Of a stretch of DNA of 64,000 bases, positions 19,675-33,239 are shown piece by piece (the first letter of the stretch is position 1; each line of letters begins with the position of its first letter). Where the stretch lies: contig VTFK01000024.1 of the NCBI GenBank assembly GCA_009617715.1, positions 558,001 to 622,000 of the forward strand. The letters are read 5' to 3'. The position numbers and the translations under genes are program-made. Source of the DNA: Plectrocnemia conspersa. Its lineage: Eukaryota > Arthropoda > Insecta > Trichoptera > Polycentropodidae. The notes under the pieces are model-generated. The model ran no database searches. It was given only the letters and a program-made list of their open reading frames with translations, and was not told the origin of the DNA.

Positions 19675-22180
19675 TTTGATGTTTTAATTTGCTTTTTATT
19701 TGTTTTAACAGTTTTGTACAAGTTATATATATATGAATTTTTATGTTGTATTATGTATATAGTGGCGTATTTTTTAATCAGCTTATGAAATTTAATAACA
19801 AAATTAACAGCAGTAAATATTTTGTTCAATATTACATTCTTTTATTTTATATAAATATATATATCACCACTGATATAAATAATATATGTTTTATTATGTA
19901 TTTATTTAAAACTTGATAAGTATGTGCTACGCTTTTAGCGATCTAAAATGGTTGGTGCACAGATGTAAAAGTGTTCAATTACATATCAAGAGCAGAGCCG
20001 GATTGGATGTGTATAAATAAACTAAGATGGAGTACTTTTTCGTACGTTTTAGTTGTTCGCTTAATTAATGAATATAATATGAGAAAACTCCAAGGTACAG
20101 ATACTATATATGTGAAATAATAATAATGTATATACTAAAATAACTATGTGCTTAACATTTATAGCGTAATAAGATTAACAACTTCATTGGGGTTCTCAAT
20201 CGATTATTCGAATTACTCGCCTGATTTTAAACTACATAAATATTTGGTCGAATATTCGTAAAATATTACTACATATCTCGAATGAAATTTGAAAAATATA
20301 TTGGAATGAAACAATTTATATACTTGAGCAACACAGGTAGTCGTTTTTTCGAATAATTGAGAACCTTACACTTCATGCTCGGGTATTTTAAAGAAAAAAG
20401 TGAGCAAAACATTAGTTTTTTTATTTTTTTATTTTATATTATATATTTTTTCATTATTTAAAAATAAAAATAAAACAGGTAAACTAGGTGATTTGTTGAA
20501 ATCTCTAGTGGAGCTTATGCCGAATTAACACAACAAAATCCAGAGAAAAATAAACGCTTGCACTTCGATCGTCAGATCTGATCCAGTCAAGCAGTCACCT
20601 AAAATAACCAAGAGTTAAACTACATCTTTGAGACAACTTCAAGGTCTTTTTATGCAGCACCACGAAAATGATCGAAACAGTAAGTTTATATATTTTAATA
20701 TCCAACGATTACACAAATTCCACCGTCGAATTTTTAAAATTGTAAAATGATTTAAATAAACCTACGTAATTTAAACTGGAAAATGTATAATGTGTAGGCT
20801 GAACTTTGCAAATAGGTTGATATAGTACGGGAAATTTCTCTTTTTGTCATTTAAGTGGTCGTTATGGTGACCTCTGAATTGTGACAAACGGCACAGGTGG
20901 TTAAAAACCCTTATAAATGTAATTTATTTTTATTTATGCAATTAAAATGTTATTAATATTTATATTTACTAACAAGTACGTAGTAAAATGACTTAGTGCA
21001 ATACTTTACATTTGAATTCGCATAAGCATCCAAATCCAAAATTTAATAGAATATTCTTACTAGTTCGCCTCTGACGGTCACTCGTGTGTACCTTCTCTGT
21101 AGACAACTACAACAGTCCAGCCTCTGTAAATCTAATCGTGACCCAAGAACTGAATAAGGGGTGGCCGTTGAATAAAAAAGAAAGGGGTTGGGGGTGAAGA
21201 GGTCTTTTATTCTCCGTTCGTCTTTCAAATTGGAATCAGACCGGACACATGAGGTCCTGAATGGGAACCGCCATATGTAGGGGAAATATATTATAAATTC
21301 CAACACAGTTTTACAATTAATACTATTTAGTTAAATGCATAGTGTTAAAATAAATATTATTAAATAATAAAATAAACTTAATCTTCTTGATGCCTATCAA
21401 AGTTTTAAGCTTCATTAAAAAAATCGTAGATAATAAATAAATACGTCAATCGCTTCGATTTTTCTTTTATATAAGTACTAATAGATTTTAGTAATCATAA
21501 AGTAGATAAAAAATAATTGTACATTACAAAATACACGATATTCACTATATTTGTGATTATTTATGGTATAGTACTTTTCGCACGTGTCATTAGATAACAT
21601 GAGAAATTTTCACGAATCCCTCGAGGGTTTCTTCGGTTGAAAATTGGTGACTCTTCGATACGTGAGCTGGAAGCAAGAACACTGTATTGATCAAATCTCC
21701 TATTTTTATCTCTAGGATGAACGAACTTATTCAAACGTGACACTCATTTCATATATCACCGATAGTATATATTAGGGGTACGCAACTTTTATAAACCAGT
21801 TAGATTTTATCAAGACTTGCTGAAATTGTTTAGTTCAATAGAGCTGTCCATGGACTAATTTTAAAAACATTTTAAATGACTTCTGTATAATTTTTAGGCA
21901 TTGTTATTGAGAACTAAAGTATACGTTAACTTCTTGCAAATTAGAAAAAATGTGTTCTGCCGCGTTGCAAAATCTTACAAAATTTACATGTTCACAGAAG
22001 TATAAATTTACTTTTAAATCGACGCTTTATAGATGTAATAAAATTGTGTATTTTTATAATTATTTCATTGATCAGAGCATATATTTTTAACCCTTTATCA
22101 TCTGTATCAATATCTAAGCCGAAAATAAACTTATCAGCTTTGTCATAGAACACTAATCTGATCATCGTTCATATGAGCGT
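19675..22180. other. Gene desert, no gene seen
   Basis: AT-rich. At 20460-20680 a mixed-composition stretch ends ATGATCGAAACA before GTAAGT, which could be a lone 5' exon, but nothing supports coding. At 21040-21300 and 21560-21740 G+C-richer patches have short open frames without recognisable domains. Confidence 0.35.
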
Positions 22181-22540
22181 TTTTCAATCACGCCACCTCT
22201 TTTTCACCCCCGTCCTTATTCCATCCCCCTCACAGATCGGAACCGAGTTTACCTTTTCCCTTAAATGCCTATCATATTTTTACGACCCTTGCCATCCCGG
22301 CTGGTGAAAATAAAACTGCGCAACCCTAATATTCACCCGGTTTCCTCACCTAATAAACCCGTGTATTGAAAATTTACCGTGCATTTTGCACAGGATATAA
22401 GGTTAGAAAGACGGCGCTCGAATATGAAACGTCGTAAGTGACGCTACTTTTACATACCAATTATGCCGTTTTGTCATCTAGTAATTGGTGATACTTTGAA
22501 ATCGAGAAGGAGGGACGCTGATTGATATAGAGGTGTCAAA
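22180..22540. promoter_or_regulatory. G+C-richer island, possible distal enhancer
   Basis: A non-repetitive, non-coding patch in AT-rich surroundings, with a polypyrimidine start (CACCTCTTTTTCACCCCC) and homeodomain-type TAATTGG cores near 22480. A regulatory role is inferred only from composition and its place in the Runx-side desert. Confidence 0.25.
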
Positions 22541-22651
22541 TATTGAAATCAAAATATATTTAATTAAAAATATGTTGCTATATTTTAAATTAAATATGTG
22601 TGCGCGTGTGTGCGTCTGGATTATCGGCTAAATATATGGTTAAATATTTAA

Positions 22652-23416
22652 CCCTTTGCGTGCCGTTTGAAAAGCTAAGTTAAGGCGTGTTTGTTGACAA
22701 TGGCTTCTTCGTAGACGACACGGAACGCCCGACAAGTGGAGGTGCGTGACTTGTTGCCGTTTAAATGCATTAATCAGTGTTTCTTAAACATGTTTAAAAA
22801 AAATCAATTATGAGATAATTATTTTTGGTACACTTTTATCATCGCACAAAAAATAAAATTTTACCCTTTTAGTAGTGAGTTAATTTACACACATTTTTAA
22901 TTTGTTAGTATACAGCTGGGAGTGAGTTAACGTAAAGAACGTATTATTCCAAAATTATTTTAGTTTTTTTGCATTTATAGTACATTATAAAAAGCAGTGA
23001 TTCGCAACGTTTAATTGATTTGGTTTATTTTTGTTTTCTATTAGTCTGTTTTATTCAATAGAGAAAAACGTATTATTTATTTAAATTCTTTTCTATTATT
23101 AAATTTCGTTTATTTATTTTACTTATTTTTTTATATTATTCGTCTCTTCTGTATTTTATCAATTCAGAGGATCTCCTTATTTTCTTATAAAATTATTATG
23201 ATATATTTTTTTTTCATTTATTTCGTACTCTATAATTTATTGGTATTATTATTTATAAAAACCATTAATGTTAAATTAAATTGTAAAAAATATTATAAAC
23301 CTAATGATCTTTCTTTATTATTTCTCCAGTTATATATGTAAATATATAATTATCTGGGGTACCTCAAAACAGTAAAAGTAGACCGCCGTACATGTACGGC
23401 GTTACCGCTCAAAAGG
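22652..23416. mobile_element. piggyBac-like non-autonomous element
   Basis: Flanked by TTAA at 22648-22651 and 23417-23420. The left end begins CCCTTTGCGTGCCG; the right end reads inward as CCTTTTGAGCGGTAACGCC. The inverted repeats are imperfect. A perfect 18-bp palindrome, CGCCGTACATGTACGGCG, lies at 23384-23401 just inside the right end. There is no transposase frame. Confidence 0.45.
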
Positions 23417-24320
23417 TTAAAGACGCGATTTATTGATTTAAATTTTAATGTTAAATAACACGGTAATTAAATGCGATCGTATCTTCTATTTGCTCCGCGG
23501 TCCATTTTACTTTTTTTTATCAGAATTATAAATATGTATAAAGATATAAAATAAAAAATATATTATTTTTGTTAAGTAAAAGTATTATATTGATAAATAT
23601 TAATATTTCTATTTTAATACAGGACTGGCAAATAACACAATTTTTAATTTATATTTTTAAACATAACATATTATAAATGTAAAACTGAAAAAATTAAAAC
23701 ATTTATAAAGATCATTTATTAAAAAAATATAATCTATCTTATAGAGATAATAATCAATATTTTAAACATAAATTAATGGTTTTAAGTAAATTACTCAGGT
23801 TATTGTGCGTTAAATGATATATTTTCTTTATTATTTGAGTAGCACTAATAAAAAAGCAGGGGTTAGCACATTTCTAATAATTAGACCAAAGAGTTTAATT
23901 CACAAAAATAAGTAATAGGCAATTATTTAGAAGTGTGAATTTGTCAAGTTCGGTTTTAATATTCTCAATGCGACATATGTATTATGTTCTGCTTAGACTA
24001 TTTCGTTACATATTTTATATATATTATGTTATGCTCAGACCAGATTAGTTCTGCTCAGACTATTTCACGTGGCAGATAGGTATTATGTGGTGAATCTTAA
24101 GACTGCTACAAATTCAGGAATATAAAAATAAATAGAATCTCTAAAGTTAAAGGGAAAAGGGAATTTATATTTATATAAGATACGTTTGACGATTAAAATA
24201 TTAAAAGTCCCTTTTTATTACATCATCTTAATATTCTTCAAAACGTAAGATTACCAAAGTGAACAGTCCATATAAAAACATATCCTCGATGAAAGAACGC
24301 ATTAGTTTAATTGAATAATA

Positions 24321-24532
24321 TAACTAAATAACTTTGTAGTTGATTATCTTAAAACATGCATTTTATGAGTTCGTCCAAAACATTCCTCAAACCTTGAAGA
24401 GTACAGTCTCTTATGATTATGATGGCCCTAAATTCAGTTTATTAGGATAGCTAAATACATTTGTAGTCGATTATCTCGTAACATGCATTTGTTGAGTTCG
24501 CCCTTAATATCCTCTACACTTGATATGATGCA
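24321..24532 (+). repeat. Two-copy tandem duplication, period about 127 bp
   Basis: The block starting TAACTAAATAACTTTGTAGT at 24321 recurs from 24448 (TAGCTAAATACATTTGTAGT). Both share GATTATCT, AACATGCATTT and GAGTTCG. Divergence shows the duplication is old. Short repeats of CTGCTTAGACTATTTC type lie just upstream at 23985-24070. Confidence 0.6.
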
Positions 24533-25359
24533 GCAATTTCACCTTATATTTCTTAAATTTCTACTAGAGCGAATAGAAACAAAATGGCGTGACGATGTTG
24601 GAAGCACTCGCAGTCGAGGGCTTGTGTCAATATTTGCTCCGGTGATTGGTAGCGCAGGCAATGTTTATTGTTGTGTGCGGGGGTCCGATTGGCAAAGTCG
24701 GAAGGAATAGAGTCTGGTGGTCTAAATAAGTCTTGCGATGGCAATAGATGCAAATTATAAAACTTTATAACCTATATTATTAACACAGTAAAAGTATATG
24801 CAGTTAGGTTCAGATGCTTAAAGTGTCATCAAGTAAAGAAGTCGAGAGAACTATGTTCTTTATATTTTCATTTTGTCTGAATGCCAAATAATGTAATTTG
24901 AAAGTGTATTTTAAGGAAAACCATGAAAATATTTAAAACTTAACTTAAACGAATTAAATAAAATAATAGTTTAGTTTATAGGTTTCGAAACTGTCAGCAT
25001 ATAATTTCATTAGCTAAATTATATTTTTGCTACTAGAAATATATATCTACTGGTGTAAATATATTTGGATATGATTTCACTGAAATCTGATAGATATTTA
25101 TGTGCTTTTTATCTAAGCCTGTAAGCGATTCACACTTTCTACATAGTTAAGAACCAAATGTCATCTCTTTTATTATATATTATAACTCTCTGATTCAATC
25201 GAGCTACTGAATGTATTATTTTTTTATTATTATTTTTTATAAAATCTACGTATCTATTAAAATCTAATTTAAAATCCATCATGTTCATGGTGTTTTTCTC
25301 TTTGTAAAGATGGCAAAAAGTCGCGACGTATTTGCAAATATGTAAATACATCAAAGAAG

Positions 25360-25540
25360 TCTCGCGCGCGCGTATTGTACGGCACTTTTCCGCCGGGGGT
25401 AGGATCGAGTGTGGAAAAGCGAATTTTCCTTTGCGTTTGAAAGAGGCCTCATAAATTATGAATTGAATGAGAGCAACTCATTTTTAACTTTCGTGTCGCT
25501 CGTTTGATGGGGGCACGGATGTGTTTGGCGAAAAAATGCA
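25360..25540. promoter_or_regulatory. G+C-richer island with caudal-like sites
   Basis: Contains CGCGCGCG, GGGGGTAGGATCG and CATAAATTATGA, an inverted repeat made of two Cdx/caudal-type cores. Non-coding. An enhancer role is inferred. Confidence 0.25.
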
Positions 25541-26129
25541 GACTAATATGAAAGTCTAGAAAAGTGTTCATATTTATAATTATATACATATTTAGAATTC
25601 TGCAAATGTAACACACAAATATATATTCTTTAAATTTACTTATTAATTCTATGGCGTCTGATTAATTCTTTGGCAATGTAAATTCTTTTTGCGTAATATT
25701 TGGAATCACTATTTGAAGAAATTTCAAGAAGTGATTGTCTTTTTCAAAATTTATATACTCACGCAGTTTTATCAGATACAAGGATCTTCTGAATAGGAAT
25801 TATTACAAGTCAAAACATGACTTTTATATTACTTAGCTTTCGACTTTTAATACATGAGTTCATTAGAACTTGCATCGAGCGGAGCAATAGCGCATACCGA
25901 CCAAGACGACAATAGGAAAACAGAGGAAGCGGCAGCTTTTAACTTTTCAAACTTGGTCCAGTTAAGTTCAAAGATCAAGATTTCAACTCGATCTTTGGAG
26001 ACGACTTGGAGACTTAGGAGTAATTTTGTATTATTTAAAATTCACCCACTATCGTTAGGCTCATAGCAATTCAAATTAATGAAAAAAGATAATTATAATA
26101 TACTAAAAAGATAATTATAATATTCCACT

Positions 26130-27480
26130 GTGACTAACCTTCTGTCGTTCACCAAAACGGTGACAATTTCTCTTGATGCGGGAATTGAAGTAGACGTCGT
26201 GTATACAAATTTTGAGAAAGCCTTTGACAAAGTTTGTCATAGGTAATTATTAAATAAATTGTCAAGCCTCGGTTGCTGAGATAATTTAACTCGGTTATTC
26301 TCGAGTTATTTAAGCAATCGTAGACAGTTTGTAACATATGGTGGACGATTGTCAAAAGAATATTTTACCCCTTCGGGGGTTCCTCAAGGATCCAATCTGG
26401 GACCTCTGCTTTTTGTGTTATTTATTAATGACATAAATACAGCAATTAAAAATTCAAGTTTTCTTCTGTACACAGATGATTTAAAATTATATAAATGCAT
26501 TCGATCTGTTGTGGACTCCTTCTCGCTACAAAGTGATTTAGACTCTCTGTGTAGATGGGTTTCCATTAACCGTCTGCCCTTTAGTGTCGGAAAGTGCCAT
26601 ACTGTGTCATTTTCTCGATCCCGTTCGCCATCAGCTTATTTCTACCCTCTCGGTGGTAACATTTTGACTAGAGAAACTTCCACTAAAGATCTCGGAATCA
26701 CTTTCGAGAGCAAATGGAGGTTCTCTCTACACATACACGACGTCTGTGATAAATCTTCCAAGATGCTCGGCTTTGTTATGAGGAATGCCTTTCACTTTGA
26801 CGATCCGTCAGTTATTCGCATCCTCTATGACACCTTAGTTCGTAGCATTCTTGAATCGGGATCTATAATTTGGAATCCCCGAATAGCCAAATATTCCCTT
26901 TTAGTGGAAAAAATTCAAAAAAAAGGTATTTAAGATACCTTTACAAAAGGACATTTGGTTATTATCCGTACTTATATCCCAGCGCCTTTCTTTTAGGAGC
27001 GTTGGGATATGATTCGCTGAGTTCTCGCAGAAAGCTGTATGTCGCTAAGCATTTTTTAAATTACTAAAAGGTGCTGTCGACAATCCAGCTATTCTCGAGG
27101 AATTCCAGTTTTAGGTTCCGGAACATTTTCGAGAATCACGATCGAGACCTCTTTTGATGGCCGTTAGGGCTAGGACATCCGCACTTGCCGACTCGCCTAT
27201 AGCTGTGGCCATCCGGCTCCTTAATACGCTGGCATTACATATTGACTTATTTAATTTTAGCTACGAGGATCTGATCCAGTTTATATCATTTAATTTTAAT
27301 ATTTTATAATTTTTTTGTTATGTTTAAGTATTGTTATATTTATGTATATATACGTTTTTTTATGTTTTATAAATTTAAAATTTGTTTTCGACCATCGTGG
27401 CGCATTAAGGTAACCTGTTAGGCCACGATGGTCTTAATTTAATCTAAAAAATAAAAAATAAAATAAAATATCTAATTCTA
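26130..27480 (+). mobile_element. Jockey/CR1-like LINE, 5'-truncated (copy 2)
   Basis: Encodes the C-terminal half of a reverse transcriptase. VVYTNFEKAFDKV is the first catalytic-Asp motif. GVPQGSNLGPLLFVLFINDI and YTDDLKLY, a variant of YADD, follow in the open stretch 26349-26933. The thumb region [19 protein letters not shown] is next, then WNPRIAKYSLLVEKIQKK before the frame breaks. The 3' end has a perfect 12-bp stem, GACCATCGTGGC (27390-27401) with GCCACGATGGTC (27422-27433), and an A-rich TAAAATAAA tail. There are stops near 26240 and 26280. It is a dead copy of the family also seen at 4324-4892. Confidence 0.85.
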
Positions 27481-27719
27481 TCGATTGCCACACAAATTCA
27501 CATAATCTTCAATTTTTGTCGTAAATCAAGAATATTTCTTAAAGCCATTCTTCGGTGGATAGTTATTGAAGTATGTCGTTGATGGTGTGTCATATGGTAA
27601 AAGGAATACTCAATATTCGATATCAACAACACATTTCATAAAATGTTTCACTCTATAATGCTATAAAGAATATTAGATTCTTCACCAGATCTCACAAGTT
27701 TATAGAGACACTTGCCTAT

Positions 27720-28120
27720 AATTCTAGTGCCACCATAAAAAATAATCCAAACGCCACTTGCCCCTTCGCACGGATTCGGAATGGCGTCGTTTCAAATCCA
27801 TCGCCCGTATCGATGCGTCCCACGGTCTGTGCCCCAATAAAAAAGTCACCCTTCAGACATCTTAAGGTCCGCAATCTGCCGACCCTCCGATCTCATTATA
27901 CATACACGTGTATTACACGTCGTGTAATCAGAGTCGATTACGCAATTTGTTATTTTTCCTTCTCTCACCCCTCCTTTCTCTTTATCCCAGGCCACGCTTT
28001 TCAGTATCGGGTGTTTTTTATGGCCGCGGGGCGCAGCGCCTTTTTTACAGTCGCGGCCCCATCCTTGATAAATATGAACGCGCCCTTATTACGTACGTTC
28101 ATCGGACGGTGTCTCTTATT
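27720..28120. promoter_or_regulatory. G+C-richer island, possible regulatory DNA
   Basis: Non-repetitive patch with CCGCGGGGCGC and CGCGGCCCC. Small open frames here in both strands have no domain and are probably by-products of composition. A regulatory role is inferred from context. Confidence 0.25.
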
Positions 28121-28689
28121 GTTTTAATTAATTTATGTATGAAAACAAACAGATAAGTAAAACTCTTAAAATTCATCGACCCATTGATACATCGATGTTA
28201 TGCCAATATAGTGCAAATTTTTTTCTTAGGATTTTTGCTCAAAAACCTACAGCCACTAGTACTTAACGTATATGTATCATACCTGTGAACCAGAACAATA
28301 TGCTAAAACGTGCTTTAGTTCTTCTAGACCTAGACAAACATTTGAGTAAAACAATAGTCAAACAGAGCTTAAGATGAACAAAGTACATTATTAAATTAAT
28401 TAAAATCTACAAAATTTTTAGATAACCGTCCACATACACCCTGATTGATCACGCGTTCTTCATCATTCGTATCATGCTATTTTCATTGGGCATGTATTGA
28501 TGTTGAACTCGTACGTCTTTTCATGGACTTGTCGCAAACCCTACACTGAATGAATTCATGTAAAGCTAACATTTTTTTGTCAATTATTAAGATAGATAAT
28601 TTACACAAACACCTAATATATTTAAAAAAAATGTTTATGTTTTAATATAAATTCTATCCATGTACCAGCTATCTTAGTATAAAAAAAAG

Positions 28690-29110
28690 ACACTGTCCGA
28701 TCATGACATCCCCAACGCCACGCCAATAAACCGGCTAGCTGACGATTGCCGTCGTTTCGAAATTTGGCCATTTAATAAAAGCAAAAAACTCGGCCGAGGG
28801 GTGCCGCTTTTCCGACGAAGGGATGCTGGGACTAATGGCCCTGAAAACTACCCTCGGGGAGGCGTTAAACCAACGACAATCACGCGCCGATACCTCCATA
28901 TTAAACTTGGCCGCCCTCTTTCAGATCAATTCATACCGGTTTCATGTGGAGACATAACAATAAAGCCGGCACCTGGCTTTATGCTCATACATCTGATCTA
29001 TTTTCCTTCGCTTCTTTCATCGTCCCTTGCTTTTTTCAATGTAGGAGTTTTTTTCAATTATGCTCATGGCGACTGCTGGAGCGTCGGAAGTAATGAGATT
29101 TTTGTATGAA
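28690..29110. promoter_or_regulatory. G+C-richer island, possible regulatory DNA
   Basis: Contains ACTCGGCCGAGG, CGCGCCGATACC and CTTGGCCGCC within non-repetitive sequence. The 102-codon open frame 28801-29109 has no recognisable domain or coding character. The patch resembles an insect enhancer in composition only. Confidence 0.25.
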
Positions 29111-29114
29111 AAGT

Positions 29115-31750
29115 ATGTAATTTTTATTATTTAGTAGATAGATTCTGTTTATGACAAGATAAATTATATTCGAATATTTTCAGAATATATATAAAAAATG
29201 CGTTACTATTGAAACATATTTTTTTTCTTAAGCTTCTTAATAAATGGTTATTAAATTAAATATTTTGATAATATATCAAATATGTTGCATTCCTCTTTTA
29301 CTTCTCTCTCGATAGAATTTAAACCTGTTAATGATAATATTAGGTTTAAATTAACATATTCAATTATAAAATAGTCACTAAATACTTAGGTATAAAAATT
29401 TACAGTCACATAAAGATGTATAGTATAAAATGTAATGAGAATCTTTGATTTTTTTCATTTAGTACGATCAAAAAACGTAGAATAGTTAATGATATCATAT
29501 CATATTATATATTAACTTAAGCTCATATTAATTACAATTTAATGAGTAAGAATAATTTAATGTGAAATAAGAATATTTTAAGAAAGCGCTATGAATAGCT
29601 TTTAATTACGTAGTACATGCAGATTATATAATAAACATTATAGCGAAGAGATTAAAATATGTATATATACTATATACTACAAACATATGTTTATATTAAA
29701 ACTATTAAATATATTTGAGTATTATTATTTTAAAGATTATACATTCCATTATGGTTTTAATTATTTTTATTAAAATTTGCCTTCATTTATCGAATATTGT
29801 ATGTTTTAATAAATGTGATTAGTAAAGTGTTTTTTGTTGTTGTAAATAACACTAAAGCCGAGTTAATTTGAGTAGAGAATTAAAATAAACTGATTAGGCT
29901 TTCCAAGTATAATAAAATTATTATATGAAAAATCGATATTACAACCAGTGGTGTTAGGAATTAAAGTGGCTAAATTTTAGTTCTTAAATCATTGTTCTTA
30001 TTTGTCTGGGCTCACTGTATTTTTTTGGAAAACCTTCTTTTTTATTTTCAAAAGACTAGTATTGTAGACTGCTTATCATATAAAAAACATTACAAAAATA
30101 CAAAGACATGCATAAATATATTTATAGCATAAAAACGGAATAATTGTAATTTCTTAAACTTTTGATAATTATAAACATTACTAACAATGATTTAATTTAG
30201 TTTTAATGTACTATATATTAGTGATTCTAAAATCTCGACTCTTTTGAATTTTAGAAAAGTGAAACAAAGTACCGGAAATTCCCGGGAAGCAAAACCTTTG
30301 TTGGTAAAATCATAGCGAATGAATATTTTTGATAAATATTTGTATGTAGATATGTATGTGTTATATGTACATATGTGTAAAAAAGTATATATATATATTA
30401 TATTTATTAGAAAAAAATAATTTTGGGAATATATCTTTGTTATATTTTTTACTGTAACTACATAAAACATGATTTTTATTTTATATACAAAACAGTGATT
30501 GTAAAATTATATTATAAAATTAATTTTATTTCATGTTTAAATCTGTATTGGAAATCGAAAGCTGTAAGTCATTCTCTAGACACGTCACTCCTCATCCTCA
30601 TCATTATTGTTTATCTGGCAGTCACTAAGGGACTGAGAGAGTACGCAATCTGGGTCGCGTTGGTTGGCTCTCCATCTGGCAGCTATTGGTCTGTTGTTCA
30701 TTCCTGTTTCCGTCACAGAAATTCATATAAATTTTTAAAATATAATTATTATTTGCTATTTTACTGGTACTTAATTTCTGTTGACAAAAGCCTTATATAT
30801 TTTTTCAAATAAATTTCTTTGAAATTTGGGACCAACAAAAAGTTTCTCACCACTGCTTTAGACAACCAGACGCCACAGATTACAAACTATCTATTTTTGG
30901 GCTACTGATTCATGAATAATTGAATTAGATCCTCTGAGAAACTGATGTGCAATTTTTGTTGAATAAAAGCTGTTGAAAAAATAAATTAAAATATTTTGTC
31001 AAATAAATTTTGTTAAATTGATTGTAAAATTATAATTATAAAATTAGTATTTTGTATATACACAAAAATCGTGTTTTTTGTAGTTATTGTAAAAAAGATA
31101 ACAAAAATACCCTTATGGATACATATTAAAATATCAAAAATATTCTTATGGATACATATTTTTTTGCTAAGTAAAATATTTTAAGTATTTGGGGATTAAT
31201 CAGTCTATTTCTAATTATCATACTGTATATTACTGCCGCTTAAAAATATTTGATTGCTTTCCGCTGATGTTGGCTTAATTGTGAGCAAAGATTAAAATTA
31301 AAAAAAAAAATTTTTAGTCTGTTCTTCGGTTGATTACTTTTTCTTTATTTTGTCGACTACATTTATTATTTTTTGACAGATAAATATTATGGTGGTTTTT
31401 AGTTGTTTGTTTGATTCTTCTTAGATTTTTAATGCTATAGTAATGAAGTTGGAATTAGAAATTCCTTTCATTTATTATTTTAGTATTCATCTAAATTTAA
31501 AGAAAAGGTTCCTAAAAATCTTTACCTTTACTCAAATATATTTTTTGGCAGCAGCTTTGAAAATACTTTTCCTTAAAAACTTAGTCGGGCTTTTGAAAAA
31601 AATTTATTATTATAATACAATGAGCTGCTTATTTATTCCTTCTTTAATTTTTAATTTCAGCGTTACAAATATTTATAATGATAAAGTTTTAGTGGAAAAT
31701 CAGAACAGTAGTTAGTTCATATATACAAATAAATTAGAATATAAAAGATA
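29115..31750. other. AT-rich desert
   Basis: No gene seen. Possible hAT-type ends CAGTGGTG occur at 29946 (plus) and 30848-30855 (minus), but the flanking 8-bp duplications do not match well. At 31090-31160 a unit with CTTATGGATACATATT occurs twice about 36 bases apart. A mixed patch at 30570-30720 holds ATTATTGTTTATCTG. Confidence 0.35.
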
Positions 31751-31754
31751 AAAT

Positions 31755-31840
31755 AACAGCACGGTAGACCATACAGTGTGGTGATGTTGGTGACTAATAC
31801 CCGAAAGATCTGCGTTCGAATCCCATAAAAACTTTTGTTT
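31755..31840 (+). mobile_element. tRNA-derived SINE head
   Basis: A tRNA-like stretch with a B-box-type GCGTTCGAATCCC near 31812 and an upstream GTGTGGTGATGTTGGTGAC that could be a decayed A box. No tRNA cloverleaf with anticodon can be drawn, so a SINE head is favoured over a tRNA gene. Confidence 0.45.
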
Positions 31841-32269
31841 TTTTCGATATCTATCATTATGCATAAATATTTTTATAATATATAAATGGGCAAATTAGCA
31901 TTTTTCAAACTTTTGCTAATTTTAAAATTTTTGCTAATTATATTTAAATATTTGTTTACTTATTGGTAAAAGCATAGTGAAAACATATTTGTAAATACAT
32001 AAATAGGTGCAAGGTCGAAAATAGTAATTATTATATAATTTTTCTTATTTACTTTTTTATTTAATCTTCCGTTGTAACCTGACAGTTAGCCTTATGATAT
32101 TGAAAGGAAAACGTTTTGAAGAACGCTAGCATAAATGTATTATATCTGATGAAAACTAATTTTAAGGCGACATTATGAGTTTGGAATAATATATAAATTA
32201 CAGATAAAAATAAAAATTGTGCACTATAAAAAGTGTTGATTTATCTTAAGATTCAGAAGCGAACGGTTT

Positions 32270-32440
32270 GACGATCCCTTATGTTTCATTCGCGAGATTT
32301 AGACATTCTAGATGTAGGCTGCTGCGCGTGGACCAGGATTGCGAAATGCGGTGATTTTTTACAGTGGGGCTGTACAAAGCCGATTGGTTTTGAGTATGAC
32401 ACCGCTGGGACCAATATCCTTATATGCTATGTGAGGAGTT
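32270..32440. promoter_or_regulatory. G+C-richer island
   Basis: A non-repetitive patch with GCTGCTGCGCGTGG and AAAGCCGATTGG. The small open frame here lacks domains. Possible enhancer in the Runx-side desert. Confidence 0.2.
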
Positions 32441-32679
32441 TCCTTTTTGTAATACTTACCTTTTGCCTTATGCAAGGGGGTCTTTTTATGTACACATATA
32501 TTTGCACACACGCAAATACACACATATTATAATATATGAACTCTTTTTACATATACACATATTTCACTTTTCACTCGCGTAAATAAATTAAAATCAGTTA
32601 CTCGTTTAGAGCGGATAGTCCCATTTATATAATGTGAATAATGTATGCGAGTCGATAATATAGTAACATTTAATGGCAC

Positions 32680-33220
32680 CGTATGGGGATGGATTCGCCC
32701 CTCACACATGAAAGGCGTCCCGGCCGTAGGCCGGAAGAGGTTTAATGCCAATGCGTCCCTTAAAAGTTTGAGAAGGGGTTAAAATCCCTTTTTTACCTTC
32801 CGCACTTTCCAAAAAACCCTTTTCCTATGTATAAAAACGTAAGGCTTCAAATTACTAGCGTCTATGCAAATACGCGACAAAGGCAGCGCGTGACGGACAT
32901 TACAATTTCAATGGTCATACAATATGATTTATTTCTCAAAAATAATATATAATAAATATAATACATAATTAAAATATTACATATGTTAAAATTATTAAAA
33001 AATATTTGTGTGTAATAATTAATGCGTATAAAAATAGAGCCCACGAGCCGACTTTGTGATCGAGCGTTGCGACGCGTAAAATGGTAACAGTTCTGAAACG
33101 AAAGGGTTAAAAGTGAAAAGGATAAGCTGTAAATGGCATCCATCCCTTAGACATGTTTGTACCTTCACTTCATACTAAATGTCACGAGAGGCGAGGGCGA
33201 ACCCCAAGGGCTCCATGCTA
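32680..33220. promoter_or_regulatory. Two G+C-richer patches with inverted repeat
   Basis: GGCCG and CCGGCCGTAGGCCGG (near 32719) form a short inverted repeat beside GGGGATGGATTCGCCCC. A second patch near 33175-33220 contains GAGGCGAGGGCGAACCCC. Non-coding; a role is only inferred. Confidence 0.22.
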
Positions 33221-33239
33221 CTTCTATTTCAATCAAACG

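Noticed and set aside
20500..20690. Lone coding exon ending ATGATCGAAACA before GTAAGT
   Set aside because: Only four codons before the donor, no partner exon and no conservation evidence.
21043..21306. 87-codon minus-strand frame
   Set aside because: No domain or splice context; G+C-richer patch only.
29946..30855. Possible hAT element bounded by CAGTGGTG ends
   Set aside because: The ends match, but the 8-bp flanks agree at only about half the positions and no transposase was seen.
31755..31840. tRNA gene
   Set aside because: A B box is present, but no acceptor stem or anticodon arm can be drawn; better explained as a SINE head.
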